This document shows, one piece after another, positions 53,776-64,000 of a DNA stretch of 64,000 nucleotides. A program made the position numbers and the translations under genes. Source of the DNA: Branchipolynoe longqiensis (Eukaryota > Annelida > Polychaeta > Phyllodocida > Polynoidae); the NCBI GenBank assembly GCA_030323885.1, contig CM059193.1:91885990-91949989 (forward strand), in the 5' to 3' direction. How positions within the stretch are numbered: position 1 is the stretch's first letter; each line of letters opens with the position of its first letter. The notes beneath the pieces were generated by a model that saw only the letters and a program-made list of their open reading frames with translations, did not search any database and was not told the origin of the DNA.

Positions 53776-54125
53776 ATAAACAGTCACTAAAAGAGTAATC
53801 TGGTGACGGGCTTACTAATCATAATCGTAGTCTGCTATTGGTTTGAGATAGCAGACAACATTTAGTGATGGAAAGAATTAGGAATGATTAGGAACGAAAT
53901 GTCTCGCTTTCTGAGGTCAGGACTCTATCTCATGTGCTATATAGGACACCCCTAGGAAAACACAGTTGTCTACAAGTAACTTCCTGTCTTATTTAAGCAA
54001 TAAAAAACAACAAGTACCAACTTAAATAGCGCTATGAAGAGTACCAACAACAACAAAACAACAACATAACAACAACATATAAATGTTTCATGCAGTCATT
54101 TAGTTCTCACTTGGCTAATTAGTGA
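53776..54125. other. Unassigned
   Basis: AACAACAACAAAACAAC-type low complexity at about 54045-54075. No frame or known repeat otherwise. Confidence 0.4.
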
Positions 54126-54390
54126 TAAACACTTGCTGTCCGGACTCCACCTCGTCCACACCTCTTCTATCATCTCTCCGCTGCCAGTCTCCTCCTTGAT
54201 AATGTCCAAAAAGAGTTCCTGCATGGGGAGCCGGCCAGCTTTTCACCTTCTATCTCTGACTCCATTTGTGTCTCTGGCTCGCAGACTGGTCACCACAGTG
54301 CAAGGCAGCATGACCCTTTGACTCAACTCTCATTTCTCTTTCCTCTATACTACCCTTTCTTTTTTTTCCTCCCGGGCTCATTGCCAAATT
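54126..54390. repeat. Dispersed repeat F, copy 2
   Basis: ACTTGCTGTCCGGACTCCAC through CTTTCCTCTATACTACCC and CCTCCCGGGCTCATTGCC; uninterrupted homologue of 16903-17282. Confidence 0.7.
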
Positions 54391-54676
54391 TGTCGTGAAG
54401 ATCGCACCAATATCAACTTAGATTAAGTTGGATTAGGTTTGGGTATACTTTATATCGCACATGTCTTTACAGTCTCTTTCAAGATGGCTACCTTCTGTCT
54501 CTGTCACAATATCCCCCAAAACATTACAATACATGTTATAACATCAGTATAACGTGACTATGACGTTATAGCATTACAATACATGGTCTAGTGTCAGTAT
54601 AACGTTACTGTGATGTTATAATGTACCATAACCAAATACTAACGTTAGCCTGATGTTACGTAACGTTATGTGTTAG

Positions 54677-54872
54677 CTGGGTCGGCATTATTAGGATAGG
54701 ACAAGGACTGGTTAGCTCAGTGTCAGGATAATGTGACTGAGTGGGATATCAGGTCATGGTGCTGGCAGCCTGGTCACCCAGTTGGGCAGCACTATGAAGT
54801 CACCATGATGTGCACTGTCCTGATATGACCTTAGATGTTGCCAGGACGTAAAACTCCAACAACCAACCAGTC
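54677..54872 (+). mobile_element. SINE-1, head absent
   Basis: From CGGCATTATTAGGATAGGAC to AACTCCAACAACCAACCAG. A stretch before it (54520-54665) repeats ACATTACAATACATG and GTTATAACGTTACTGTGA variants. Confidence 0.82.
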
Positions 54873-55861
54873 AACAAAGAAACCATACCACAGCTTTCAC
54901 ACCACAGATCACACACACCACATTGCAACACATCGCACATCACACACTAGAGATGCCATGTGACATATAGAAAACCACACATACCACATGCCACATGTGA
55001 TACATCACACCAAAGACCCTATAATACTAAGAGGGCTCACTCAGTCTGTACTGTGTAATCAAAATGATCAAACCCACCACTTGGTGCGCTAGCTGTTCTC
55101 TTGGTTAAACAGGTGCTGTATTATATGTATAAATGTATATGTGAATGTGAAAGATGTGTGATGATGGCGATGCTGATGATGATGCTGATGATGATGTGTA
55201 TTTGTTCATAGCAATTTCATATTGATGTGTATTCATTCTTACCTATCTCATGTATAATATAATTGTATGTGTTTACATGTGAAACACCAACCAGCGTGTG
55301 AAACACCAACCAGCAGCTTCCCCTGTGGGAAGGGGGTTCGTAGAATAAGAATTTTCCCACTGTATCCCTATGGAGCATGTCATAACAGGCAATTGATTGA
55401 GGTGATTGAGGGATAACCAACACATCACTTCAGCCTGGATTTCTCCTAGACAGGTGGTCAAGTTTGGCTCGGCTTGATCAATCGGCTGGTGGTGTCATGC
55501 CCTAGGACTGCCATTCAATTATGTGACGATAGATTATTCATTTCAGTTTTACGGTTGAATATTACTATTTGAAATTTAGAATGCATTGTTATAATTGTAT
55601 TTCTGGTAGTTCTAGAAGGCGGCTGCTCATAAGCTAATCAAGGTGAAGTAAGTTCTCGATGGATCGTATAGTGGAACATATTGAAGGGGGGGTAAGGGTA
55701 GAATGGTCTGCTATCCTTTTAATTTAAATTTTGCTTCCTGCGAGTATATTATTTGCATATCCCTGTGCATAAGAGTGCTGGGCTCTGCCCCACTCCTCTG
55801 TGCATCTTCATAGGGTCAGAGTAGGGCTGGGAACTGCAAATAATGAAGTTTAGAAAAGAGT

Positions 55862-56947
55862 ATGGATATTTCTATTTCACACGGCAAGAGATTGAGGAAG
55901 GATTCTTCCTCAGATGATGATGACAATGGACCGAACGAAGGACTTACGACATTTCCAAGATTGTTGGTAATTATGGGCTCAGACAATGATAATACTTTGT
56001 CAAAGATGTCACCATTTGCCATTGCCAAAGGGATCAAAGGCATTGCCGGAGATCCCATCAGTGTTAAAAAAATGGGAAGTGGTATCTTGGTGGAAGTCGG
56101 CAAAATATCACATGCCAACAATCTGCTAAGAACAACCAACCTGGCAACGGTTCCTGTGAAGGTCACTCCACACAGGACTTTGAATACAAGGAAAGGTGTC
56201 ATACGATGTGCAGATTTAATTGATTGCTCTGAGGATGAAATTGTTAGAGAATTAGCTGACCAGAAAGTAATACATGCATTTCACATCCATACCAAAAGGG
56301 AAGGTGTCAGAAAGCTGACTCAGACTTTCATCTTAACATTTGAGACAACGGTGCTACCAGATTCAATTAAAGTTGGATATTTAAATGTCAGGGTTGATAC
56401 ATACATCCCTGGCCTGCTCCGTTGTTTCAAATGTCAAAGATTCGGACATGGTAAAGATAGATGCAGGCAGCAATTGGTTTGTGCTAAATGTACTGGAAAT
56501 CATGACAACAATATTTGTGAAAGTACCACTTTTAAATGTGCCAACTGCAATGGAGATCATCCATCATACTCTCGGCAGTGCACAAAATATGAATTTGAAA
56601 AAGAAGTGCAGAAGATTAAGCATACAAGACAGGTCAGTTTCCCAGAGGCAAGAAAGATTGTTGAAAGGTTGAATGTCAGCCTCAGAGCATCATATGCGCA
56701 TGTGAAAAAGTCTGTTGCCCCAAGTCCAGTCAAGTCGGTCTGTGTTTCAGTTGAAACGCAGACTGAATTGTCCTGGCCAATTGAGGGTGCTACTGAATTT
56801 GTAACATTGGAGGACTGCCGTATCACAACACCTAAGCCTAGCACTAGCACTTCAATTTCTGCACAAACTAATACATCTAAAGAACAAGTAACATCAAATA
56901 GCAAGAAATTACACATAAGAGCAATAACATTGCGTCAAGCAATTTAA
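55862..56947 (+). CDS. Retrotransposon ORF1, gag-like zinc-knuckle protein
   Basis: An intact 361-codon frame. Residues 1-30 are acidic/basic and unstructured; about 35-105 look like the RRM-like nucleic-acid domain of I-type ORF1 proteins. Three zinc knuckles follow: CFKCQRFGHGKDRC (188-201), CAKCTGNHDNNIC (207-219) and CANCNGDHPSYSRQC (226-240). The C-terminus is Ser/Thr-rich. Such proteins coat the element RNA and assist cDNA synthesis. The ATG at 55862 is the first in frame, about 545 bp after the element start. ORF2 begins about 230 bp downstream in the same strand. An intact ORF1 next to a decayed ORF2 may be chance or may reflect recent insertion with uneven damage. Confidence 0.87.
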   Translation: MDISISHGKRLRKDSSSDDDDNGPNEGLTTFPRLLVIMGSDNDNTLSKMSPFAIAKGIKGIAGDPISVKKMGSGILVEVGKISHANNLLRTTNLATVPVKVTPHRTLNTRKGVIRCADLIDCSEDEIVRELADQKVIHAFHIHTKREGVRKLTQTFILTFETTVLPDSIKVGYLNVRVDTYIPGLLRCFKCQRFGHGKDRCRQQLVCAKCTGNHDNNICESTTFKCANCNGDHPSYSRQCTKYEFEKEVQKIKHTRQVSFPEARKIVERLNVSLRASYAHVKKSVAPSPVKSVCVSVETQTELSWPIEGATEFVTLEDCRITTPKPSTSTSISAQTNTSKEQVTSNSKKLHIRAITLRQAI

Positions 56948-57181
56948 AATCATAACTTCCCTTAAACACAAACGCGCAAGTGACAAAGAAAATACATAAT
57001 AAATCACAAAGAACTGGAAGACAATCGAAGGGCTCAAATGACCCTGTCAAATTATTCAACAAGTTTGGCCGTTTCGATGATATGGAGGTGGAGAGTGGAA
57101 CGAGAGCTAGCTCTCACTCTCCAGTTCACCCTCCGTAGCATTTTAGTTGTTTATAACTGTATATATTTATTGTTTTAAAGG

Positions 57182-60100
57182 GCTGCTGCAAATATAATAC
57201 AGTGGAACTGTCATAGTTTACAGGCAATTCGAAATGAACTGGAACTAGTCATTCAAAAATATAATTCATCTGTAATTTGCCTGCAAGAAACAAAAATAGA
57301 TAATGTAAATATGACTTTAAAAGGTTTTGTATCTTATCACAAAATGGGCACAACAGATGCTATGGGTAGGGCACATGGTGGGGTGTCTATTTTTACAAAA
57401 AGCCCTCTGCCACAGAGTGAAGTTAATTTAAATACAAATTTACAAGCTGTCTCTGCCAAAATAACTCTTCCCACCACAATAACAGTTTGTTCATTATATC
57501 TTCCTCCTTCTAGTCCTGTAATACCTGCGGATTTAAACAATCTTTTTGCTCAATTACCCCAACCCTGAATCATAACGGAAGATTTAAATTCCTACAATCA
57601 CCTCTGGAGTGCCACAGACAATACAGAACCAAAGGGACACATTGTAGAAGATCTCATGAGCAGGCAGAATCTCTGTCTGTGGAACGATGATAGTCCCACA
57701 TATCTCCATCCAGGTACAGGTTCCTTAACTTCAATTGACTTCACCATGTGCTTGTCCCAAGTTTTCCTTGATTTTTCTTGGGAGGTGGAAGAAGACCAAA
57801 GGGGTAGTGACCACTATCCCATTGTTTTGTCCAGCCACTTTTCTCCCTCTGATGAGAGTGCCTAAATGGCACTTTCAAAAGGCCAATTGGGTCAAATTTA
57901 AATCTCTTTGCCTTGAAATGATCACAGGCGATCTTCTGCAAGATGCGGAAGATCCCATTAAAGCTTTTACAGACACACTGTATGACGTTGCTAGCAATTG
58001 TATTCCCAAGTCAAATCCTAACCCTAAAAAGCCAGAAAAACCATGGTTCACAGAGGAGTATAAGAAGGCTGTCAAAGCTCGTAAGAAAGCTTTAAAACAA
58101 TTCAAGAGGCAGCCGACACAGTACAATCTACAACAATACAGAATAAAAAGAGCCAAAGCCAGATATATCATTCGTTGTAGTAAAAAGAAAAGCTGGTCAG
58201 ATTATATATCAAAACTGAACACTCAAACACCCATCAAGAAATGTTGGAATATGATTCGAAGGATCAGTGGTAAAGGGGGAGGCGCAAAAATAAAACATCT
58301 TAATAAAAATTAACATTTCAAATCCAAAGGATATAGCCAACACCTTAGGTGAATCTATATCCCAGAATGCCTCTTCTGATAATTACACTCCTAAATTCCA
58401 ACAAACAAAAACAAGGCAAGAAAGAAAGCCTCTTACTTTTATTTCTCAGAATTTAGAAAATTATAATAAGCTTTTTTCCATGGAAGAATTGCATATTGCT
58501 CTGTTTAAATCTCATGACACAGCACCTGGACCAGATCAGATCCATTACCAAATTCTTAAACATATGCCAGCTGAAACCACGGTGCGCCTCTTAGAAATAT
58601 TCAACACCATCTGGATGAGTAGTAACTTTCCCCCTTGCTGGAGCGAGGCCACAGTAATCCCGATACCCAAACCTGGAAAGGACTCGACCAATCCCAATAA
58701 CTATCGACCAATAGCACTGATAAGCTGTGTATGTAAGACCATGGAATGCATGATCAATGAAAGGCTTCTTTGGTGTCTTGAAGAGGCTGCTATTATCTCT
58801 TCTTCTCAAAGTGGTTTTTAGAAAGACCAGAAGCACCATGGACCATCTGGTACGCATTGAGACATTTGTGAGAGACGGTTTTATAAAGGGTGAACATGTC
58901 GTTCCACTTTTCTTTGACTTGGAGAAGGCATACAACACCACATGGAAATATGGCATTATGAAAGACATTCAGGATAGTGGATTGAGAGGCAGACTACCTC
59001 TTTTTATAGAACAATTTCTTTTAAATAGGTGTTTCCGAGTCTGAGTCGGAAGTACTCTCTCAGAAGCCTTTGACCAAGAAATGGGTGTACCCCAAGGGAG
59101 CATCTTATCGGTTACACTGTTCATAAACAAAATTAATAGCATTGTGGGTTGTGTCTGACCTGACAGTGATAAATCTCTCTTTGTAGATGATTTCCACCTT
59201 TGTTACAGGTCTAGAAACATGGCAGCTATAGAAAGAAAACTGCAACATCACCTGAACAGAGTAGCCGAATGGGCTGACGAAAATGGTTTTAAATTCTTTC
59301 TCAGCAAAACTGTGTGTGTGCATTTCTGTCAACAGCGGGGTGTACACCCAGACCCAGAGATCTATCTCAACCAAACACAGATTCCTGTGGTTGAAGAAAC
59401 CAAATTCTTGGGTGTCACTTTTTACAAGAAATTTAACTTTATTTCGCACATTAAATATGTAAAAAAGAAATGTCAAAAAGCTCTAGACCTCCTGAGAGTT
59501 GTTGCTCATACCAATTGGGGGGGCGACCGCGCCACTCTTCTTTCTCTCTATCATGCACTAGTCCAATCAAAGCTCGATTATGGCTCCATGGTCTATGGAT
59601 CAGCCAGACCGTCATACATCCAAATGCTGAAACCCATTCAAAATCAAGGACTCAGACTCTGTCTTGGAGCACTTCAAACTTCGCCAGAGAAGAGTCTTAG
59701 TGTAGAAGCAGAGGAACCTGCACTTGCACTGAGAAGAGAAAAGATTGCTCTACAGTATGCATCCAAGATCGCAGCAAATCCCAGCAACCCGGCCTATGAC
59801 TGTATTTTCAACCCAAGCAATGAAACACTCTTTGCCAATAAACCCAAGGCAATTCCAACTTTCGGTATACGTATTAAGGAATCATTAGAAACACTCGAGT
59901 TTGATGTAGATAACATTGCAAAATTCCAATATCCAGACACACCACCTTGGACATACGCTGTCAATGTGAACTTGGCAATCTCTGAAGCAAGGAAAGACTC
60001 AACTGACCCTCTGATCTACAACAGTATGTTCAAGGAGGTTAAAGAGATACATTCTGATCATAAGTTCATCTACACTGATGGTTCTTACAAGGATGACAAG

Positions 60101-60838
60101 GCTGCAGCAGCAGCTGTCATGGGCAAGCGCACCTTCTCGGAGCGATTACCAAAGGGTGCTTCGATATATTCAGCAGAGCTTGATGTCATATTCTTTGCAA
60201 TGGACCATGTAGAACCCTCTTCCCCTAGAAAATTTGTGATATGTTCAGATTCAAAATCATGTCTACAAGCTATTCAGAGCAAAGATTGGAAGAATCCTCT
60301 GATCCGCGATATTTTAGAAAGGTTACATTATTTATTTTCAGAACTTCACAAAACTGTGCTCTTTTATTGGGTACCGAGTCATGTTGGCATTCGGGAAAAT
60401 GAAGCTGCAGATATGGCTGCCAAAGAAGCTCTCGACAAACGCATTACACCTCTTCCCATTCCTCACACAGACTTCAAAAGGCACATCAGTGTCCTCATAA
60501 CGAAAAAGTGGCAATTACAATGGGATGAAGCTGTCATGAACAAACTTCATGCAATTCAGCCCACCCTTGGCAAATTTTCAGGTGCTTGTCATAGAAATAG
60601 ATGTGAAGAGACCGTTGTTGCACGTATGCAAATTGGACATAGCTATTTGACTCATAGTTACCTTTTTAAAGCAGAAGACCAGCCAGAATGCATACCATGT
60701 GGAGTGCCTCTGACTGTGAAACATATCTTGATTGAATGCATTGACTTTGCAAATATTCGAGCACAGTATTTTAATGTAGCAAGTATGAAATGTTTATCTG
60801 ACACTGTTTACTGCTTTAGTCTGTTTAACCGGTTTTAA
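57182..60838 (+). pseudogene. Retrotransposon ORF2 (endonuclease-RT-RNase H), broken
   Basis: The APE endonuclease starts near WNCHSLQAIRNEL (57205) with LQETK, HGGVSIF and SDHYPIV; the usual GD(F/L)N reads EDLN. An in-frame TGA lies at 57566. Frameshifts occur near 57850, between 58313 and 58440, and near 58815. TGA codons occur at 59042 and 59156. Reverse transcriptase motifs are PGPDQIHYQ, NNYRPIALISC, FFDLEKAYNTTW, GVPQGS and the catalytic FVDD (near 59185). The last open part, 59219-60838 (539 codons), holds the RT end and an RNase H with all four acidic residues: YTDGS, SAELD, CSDSKS and NEAADMAA. A Cys/His-containing segment (near CIPCGVPLTVKHILIEC) closes the protein. It would nick DNA and reverse-transcribe the element; this copy cannot encode it whole. 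Confidence 0.9.
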
Positions 60839-61097
60839 GACATTTTGATGGCATTGTATAGCCCTTAGTATGCTGGTATGCCGTTAAGCATTTATTAATT
60901 CATTCATTCCAACCAGCAGCCGGGCTGATCAAACCCACCACAAGGTGGCACTGCGAAATTTACATTACCATGGGAGAGATAGGGAGTGAGCCGTCTTAGT
61001 ATTATAGGGTCTTTGATCACACACAACACCATACTGCGTGAATATGGCCTATGCTGCCGACACGGCGTAAAGAAAGCAATCAATCAAAACCATACAT

Positions 61098-62110
61098 CGC
61101 ACATGCTACTAGTACTACACACCATGCACACACCACACACCACACACACCACATCCCCACACACCATACCATACATCATACCACTACACATGACCACACA
61201 CCGTACCGCACAACCACACCCTACATCATACCAAAACACACCGCCACACACCACACACACCACATGCCCACACACCATACATCATACCACTACACATGAC
61301 CACACGCTGTACCGCACAACCACACCCTACGTCATACCACTGCACACCACCACACACCATACACCACATGGCCCCACATCACACCATACATCATACCACT
61401 ACACACGACCACACACCCCACAACACAACCACACCCTACATCATACCACTACACACCGCCACACACCATACACCACATACCCACACACCACACCATACAT
61501 CATGCCACTCACACACCACACACCATAGACCACACACACCACTACACTCGACCACACACCCCACCACACAACCACACCCTACATCATACCACTACACACC
61601 GCCACACACCATACACCACATACCCACACACAACACCATACATCATGCCACTCACACACCACACACCATACACCACACACACCACTACACTCGACCACAC
61701 ACTGCACGACCACACCATACATCACACCACTCACACACCACACACCATACACCACACACCCCACTACACTCGACCACACACCCCACCACACAACCACACC
61801 CTACATCATACCACTACACACAACCACACACCATATATCACATCCCCACACACCACACCATACCACTCACACGCCACACACCATACACCACACACACCAC
61901 TACACTCGACCACACACCACCCCACACCCTACATCATACCACTCACACACCACACACCATACATCACATACACCAATACACACAACCACACACCACACCA
62001 CACGACCACACCCTACATCACACCACTCACACGCCACAACCATACACTGCACACACCCCTACACACGACCACACACCACACCCTACATCATACCACTCAC
62101 ACCCCACTGC
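61098..62110. repeat. CACACCA/CATACCA-rich satellite with ~130-bp higher order
   Basis: About 1 kb of ACACACCACACACCATACAC-type sequence in which CATCATACCACTACACAC and CTCGACCACACACC recur at about 110-140 bp. The Thr/His/Pro frames are compositional. A poly-C run lies at 62110-62128. Confidence 0.9.
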
Positions 62111-62395
62111 ACCCCCCCCCCCCCCCCACACCCCTGTGTGTGACCGACTTACTTGCCCATGCGCGGCTCTCACCAATGGCCAACTTCCTCTTTCTGACTA
62201 AAACATCAAACAGCCCCCCCCCCCCCACCCCCCCACGTCAATACGCAACTAAATGACATCCACACCAACAACCCACATCGCCATCCACACAGACCCAACT
62301 ACACTCAAACCTCTTTAAATCGACCAACCGTGGGGCCGACTTTAAATAGTAAATTTAGCGAATTAGCCCTCTTCCTATGCGACCGTTTCACAGCC

Positions 62396-62838
62396 AGATA
62401 GATGGTTCACAACCAGATGCAGATCGTTCACAACCAGATATATGCTTCATAGCCAGATAGATGGTTCACTACCAGATAGATGGTTCACCACCAGATATAT
62501 GGTTCACCACCAGATAGATGGTTCACAACCAGATATATGGTTCACCACCAGATAGATGGTTCACCACCAGATATATGGTTCACCACCAGATAGATGGTTC
62601 ACAACCAGATAGATGGTTCACAACCAGATAGATGGTTCACAGACAGACAGATGGTTCACAACCAGATAGATGGTTCACAGCCAGATAGATGGTTCACCAC
62701 CAGATAGATGGTTCACAGACCGACAGATGGTTCACAACCAGATAGATGGTTCACAACCAGATAGATGGTTCACAACCAGATAGATGGTTCACAACCAGAT
62801 AGATGGTTCACAACCAGATAGATGGTTCACAACCACCA
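62396..62838. repeat. Tandem 19-bp repeat CCAGATAGATGGTTCACAA
   Basis: About 23 units, with variants CAGACAGACAGATGG and ATATATGG. Followed at 62874-62922 by a CCGA/CCGG microsatellite. Confidence 0.95.
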
Positions 62839-62952
62839 GCCTCACGCACGCCGCTGTCCGTGCAGCAGGTGTGCCGACCGACCGACCGACCGGCCAACCG
62901 ACCGACAGACCGGCCGACCGAATCGTTTGGGACCGAAATAAAGCGATCGATA

Positions 62953-63175
62953 GGACGGGATGGCCGAATGAGTTGAGCATCCGTCTCCCGTGTTGGTAGA
63001 TCGTGGGATCGTGGGTTCAAACCCTGGTCGACTCAAACCAATGACTTAAAAATTGATACTTGTCGCTTCGTAGCCAGACGCTCAGCATTATTAGGATAGA
63101 GCAAGGAGCAGTGGAATGAGGAAGACCAATCGTCCACGATTGAAATTTCCCCCGCTTAACCAACTAATCTACCCC
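62953..63175 (+). mobile_element. SINE-1b, full length with the alternative tail
   Basis: Head GGGATGGCCGAATGAGTTGA and B box TGGGTTCAAACCCTGG. The SINE-1 body ends at TTAGGATAGAGCAAGGAG, then AGTGGAATGAGGAAGACCAA and TTTCCCCCGCTTAACCAACT replace the standard 3' half. Confidence 0.82.
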
Positions 63176-63242
63176 CGCCAAAATTGATATATATAGGGGA
63201 TCGGTCGATTTGTGGAGGTGGTCGGTTAGAGAGGTTTTACTG

Positions 63243-63796
63243 CACGACTGAAGCACGAGTGACCATTGTGTGCATCAAGTCCTCTTTTCTTTAAATGGCC
63301 GGCTCACTTTGGGAAGATGGGGCCGGTGGTGTTATTTCATACGGTCATGTGACTTATTTATACAGGTTACCGCAGTGTGTGTGAGTATATATAAACATAT
63401 AGGTAATTTTCGCCGTGACTGACATAGATAGTGAAGAGGTTGTAGTAAGGGAGGCTGAGGCCGATAGGGGGCGCCACCGTCAACATTATGCGGAGAGAAT
63501 ATAATTATACATATATATATATATGTAGGTGGGGGCGTGCAGTGGTGCGTGCACAGATGTGTGGCGCCCCCCAACGGATCTGAGTGTGAGTAGGATGGAA
63601 GTGTAGGTGAATAGATAGGCTCCTCCAGTCGATGGCTGAGGGAGCAGTTAGAGCTGAGGATCAGACAGAAGCTTCCAGCCTTATTATATTCGTATAATGG
63701 CTTATACAGCATATATACTAATATATATTTGTATATATCTATATATATTTATATATATTGTATATCATTATGTCTGAGGTCTATGTATCTATATAT

Positions 63797-63838
<42 letters not shown>

Positions 63839-64000
63839 TTACGGTACACAAATAACATAAAGGAGAGAGAATGATTTGGGTGTGCAATTTAATCTTTTTT
63901 TGTAATGACTAAAGTGTATTTTATTCATCGAATAATATCTCTTGTCAGCGCTAGAGCACTGGTCTTCCGGCCACACAGTACAATTCCTTGATACATAAAT
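63243..64000. other. Unassigned; TA-rich microsatellites
   Basis: TA runs at 63508-63524 and 63715-63836 are embedded in the repeat with GGGGGCGCCACC and TTCGTATAATGGCTTATACA also seen near 10500 and 14100. The last 100 bases carry the TTTATTCATCGAATAAT with CTGGTCTTCCGGCC motif seen at 16460 and 19560. No gene. Confidence 0.5.

Larger units (their letters stand above)
55317..60908 (+). mobile_element. I/Nimb-like non-LTR retrotransposon, near full length
   Basis: 5.6 kb between duplicated CCAACCAGCAG (55306-55316 and 60909-60919) inside an A MITE, ending in the simple tail ATTCATTCATT. It has a 5' UTR of about 545 bp, ORF1 (gag-like) and ORF2 (endonuclease, reverse transcriptase, RNase H). 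The RNase H at the C-terminus and the FFDLEKAYNTTW motif place it in the I superfamily. ORF1 is intact but ORF2 is broken, so it is not autonomous now. Confidence 0.9.
55011..61015. mobile_element. A2: A-type MITE split by an I-like retrotransposon
   Basis: The left part 55011-55316 begins CAAAGACCCTATAATACTAA. The right part 60909-61015 ends TTAGTATTATAGGGTCTTTG. Joined, they match A1 at 35209 along its length, apart from a local duplication of GTGAAACACCAACCAGC at 55279-55310. ATCACAC on both outer flanks may be the target duplication, but the site is low complexity. Confidence 0.88.
62302..63242. mobile_element. D4: pogo-like MITE expanded and interrupted
   Basis: The left arm (CAAACCTCTTTAAATCGACC, 62302-62360), a middle piece (ATCGTTTGGGACCGAAATAA, about 62923-62952) and the right arm (GATCGGTCGATTTGTGGAGG to GAGGTTTTACTG, 63188-63242) follow the order of D3. 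A 19-bp satellite separates left arm and middle, and a SINE-1b separates middle and right arm. Confidence 0.75.

Noticed and set aside
61296..62201. 301-codon His/Thr/Pro-rich protein
   Set aside because: Translation of a CA-rich satellite, equally open in the other phases.

Overview
The window looks like a repeat-saturated animal (metazoan) genome. A tetraspanin coding segment is split by canonical GT-AG introns. Several families of tRNA-headed SINEs, non-LTR retrotransposons of the RTE, I/Nimb and CR1/L2 types, and many short DNA transposons with terminal inverted repeats (TIRs) fill most of the rest. There are no bacterial operons, Shine-Dalgarno sites or CRISPR arrays. The middle of the commonest SINE reminded me of mollusc-type SINEs, so a marine invertebrate, perhaps a lophotrochozoan, is my guess; nothing in the window proves the phylum.

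Host genes are sparse. Two exons of a tetraspanin lie on the minus strand (2724-2933 and 2130-2204). The gene must run off the left edge, because the 2 kb beyond the last visible exon is a minisatellite of about 43 bp inside an intron. A CpG-rich, promoter-like block at 32925-33170 with a possible first exon at 33171 is the only other place where I suspect a host gene. Nearly all other long open frames come from tandem repeats whose period is a multiple of three (51 bp, 69 bp) or from transposons.

Mobile elements, by working names used here. SINE-1 (about 25 copies or fragments, 3' tail ending in ACCA-type repeats), SINE-2 and SINE-3 are tRNA-headed SINEs. Family A is a MITE with TIR CAAAGACCCTATAATACTAA. 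Family B is a palindromic-ended element (AAAGCTGCATAGTCCGATGA), about a dozen copies. Family D is a pogo-like MITE at TA sites. Family E is a Mutator-like MITE whose copies carry 9-bp target duplications. Family V is a set of PIF/Harbinger-like elements with TTA/TAA/TAT duplications. Family H is a dispersed element, one copy flanked by a 12-bp duplication. The two larger retrotransposons are a decayed RTE/BovB-like element (24821-27420) and an I/Nimb-like element with an intact gag-like ORF1 and broken ORF2 (55317-60908).

Insertions are nested to an unusual degree and can be ordered in time: a SINE and a V element inside a B element (3027-4304), E inside SINE-1 (30167), E inside B (45521), a CR1-like 3' end inside SINE-1 (50191), H inside B (53160), and the whole I-like element inside an A MITE (55011-61015).

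The most novel signal is family V. Eleven or twelve elements share short termini (AGGCCCTGTCACAC-like) and a 3-bp duplication, and several share a small palindromic core. Each, however, has its own private degenerate 6-12 bp motif filling both arms on both strands. Two members share a core of about 300 bp while their arms differ. This suggests a transposon family whose subterminal repeat code is repeatedly replaced.
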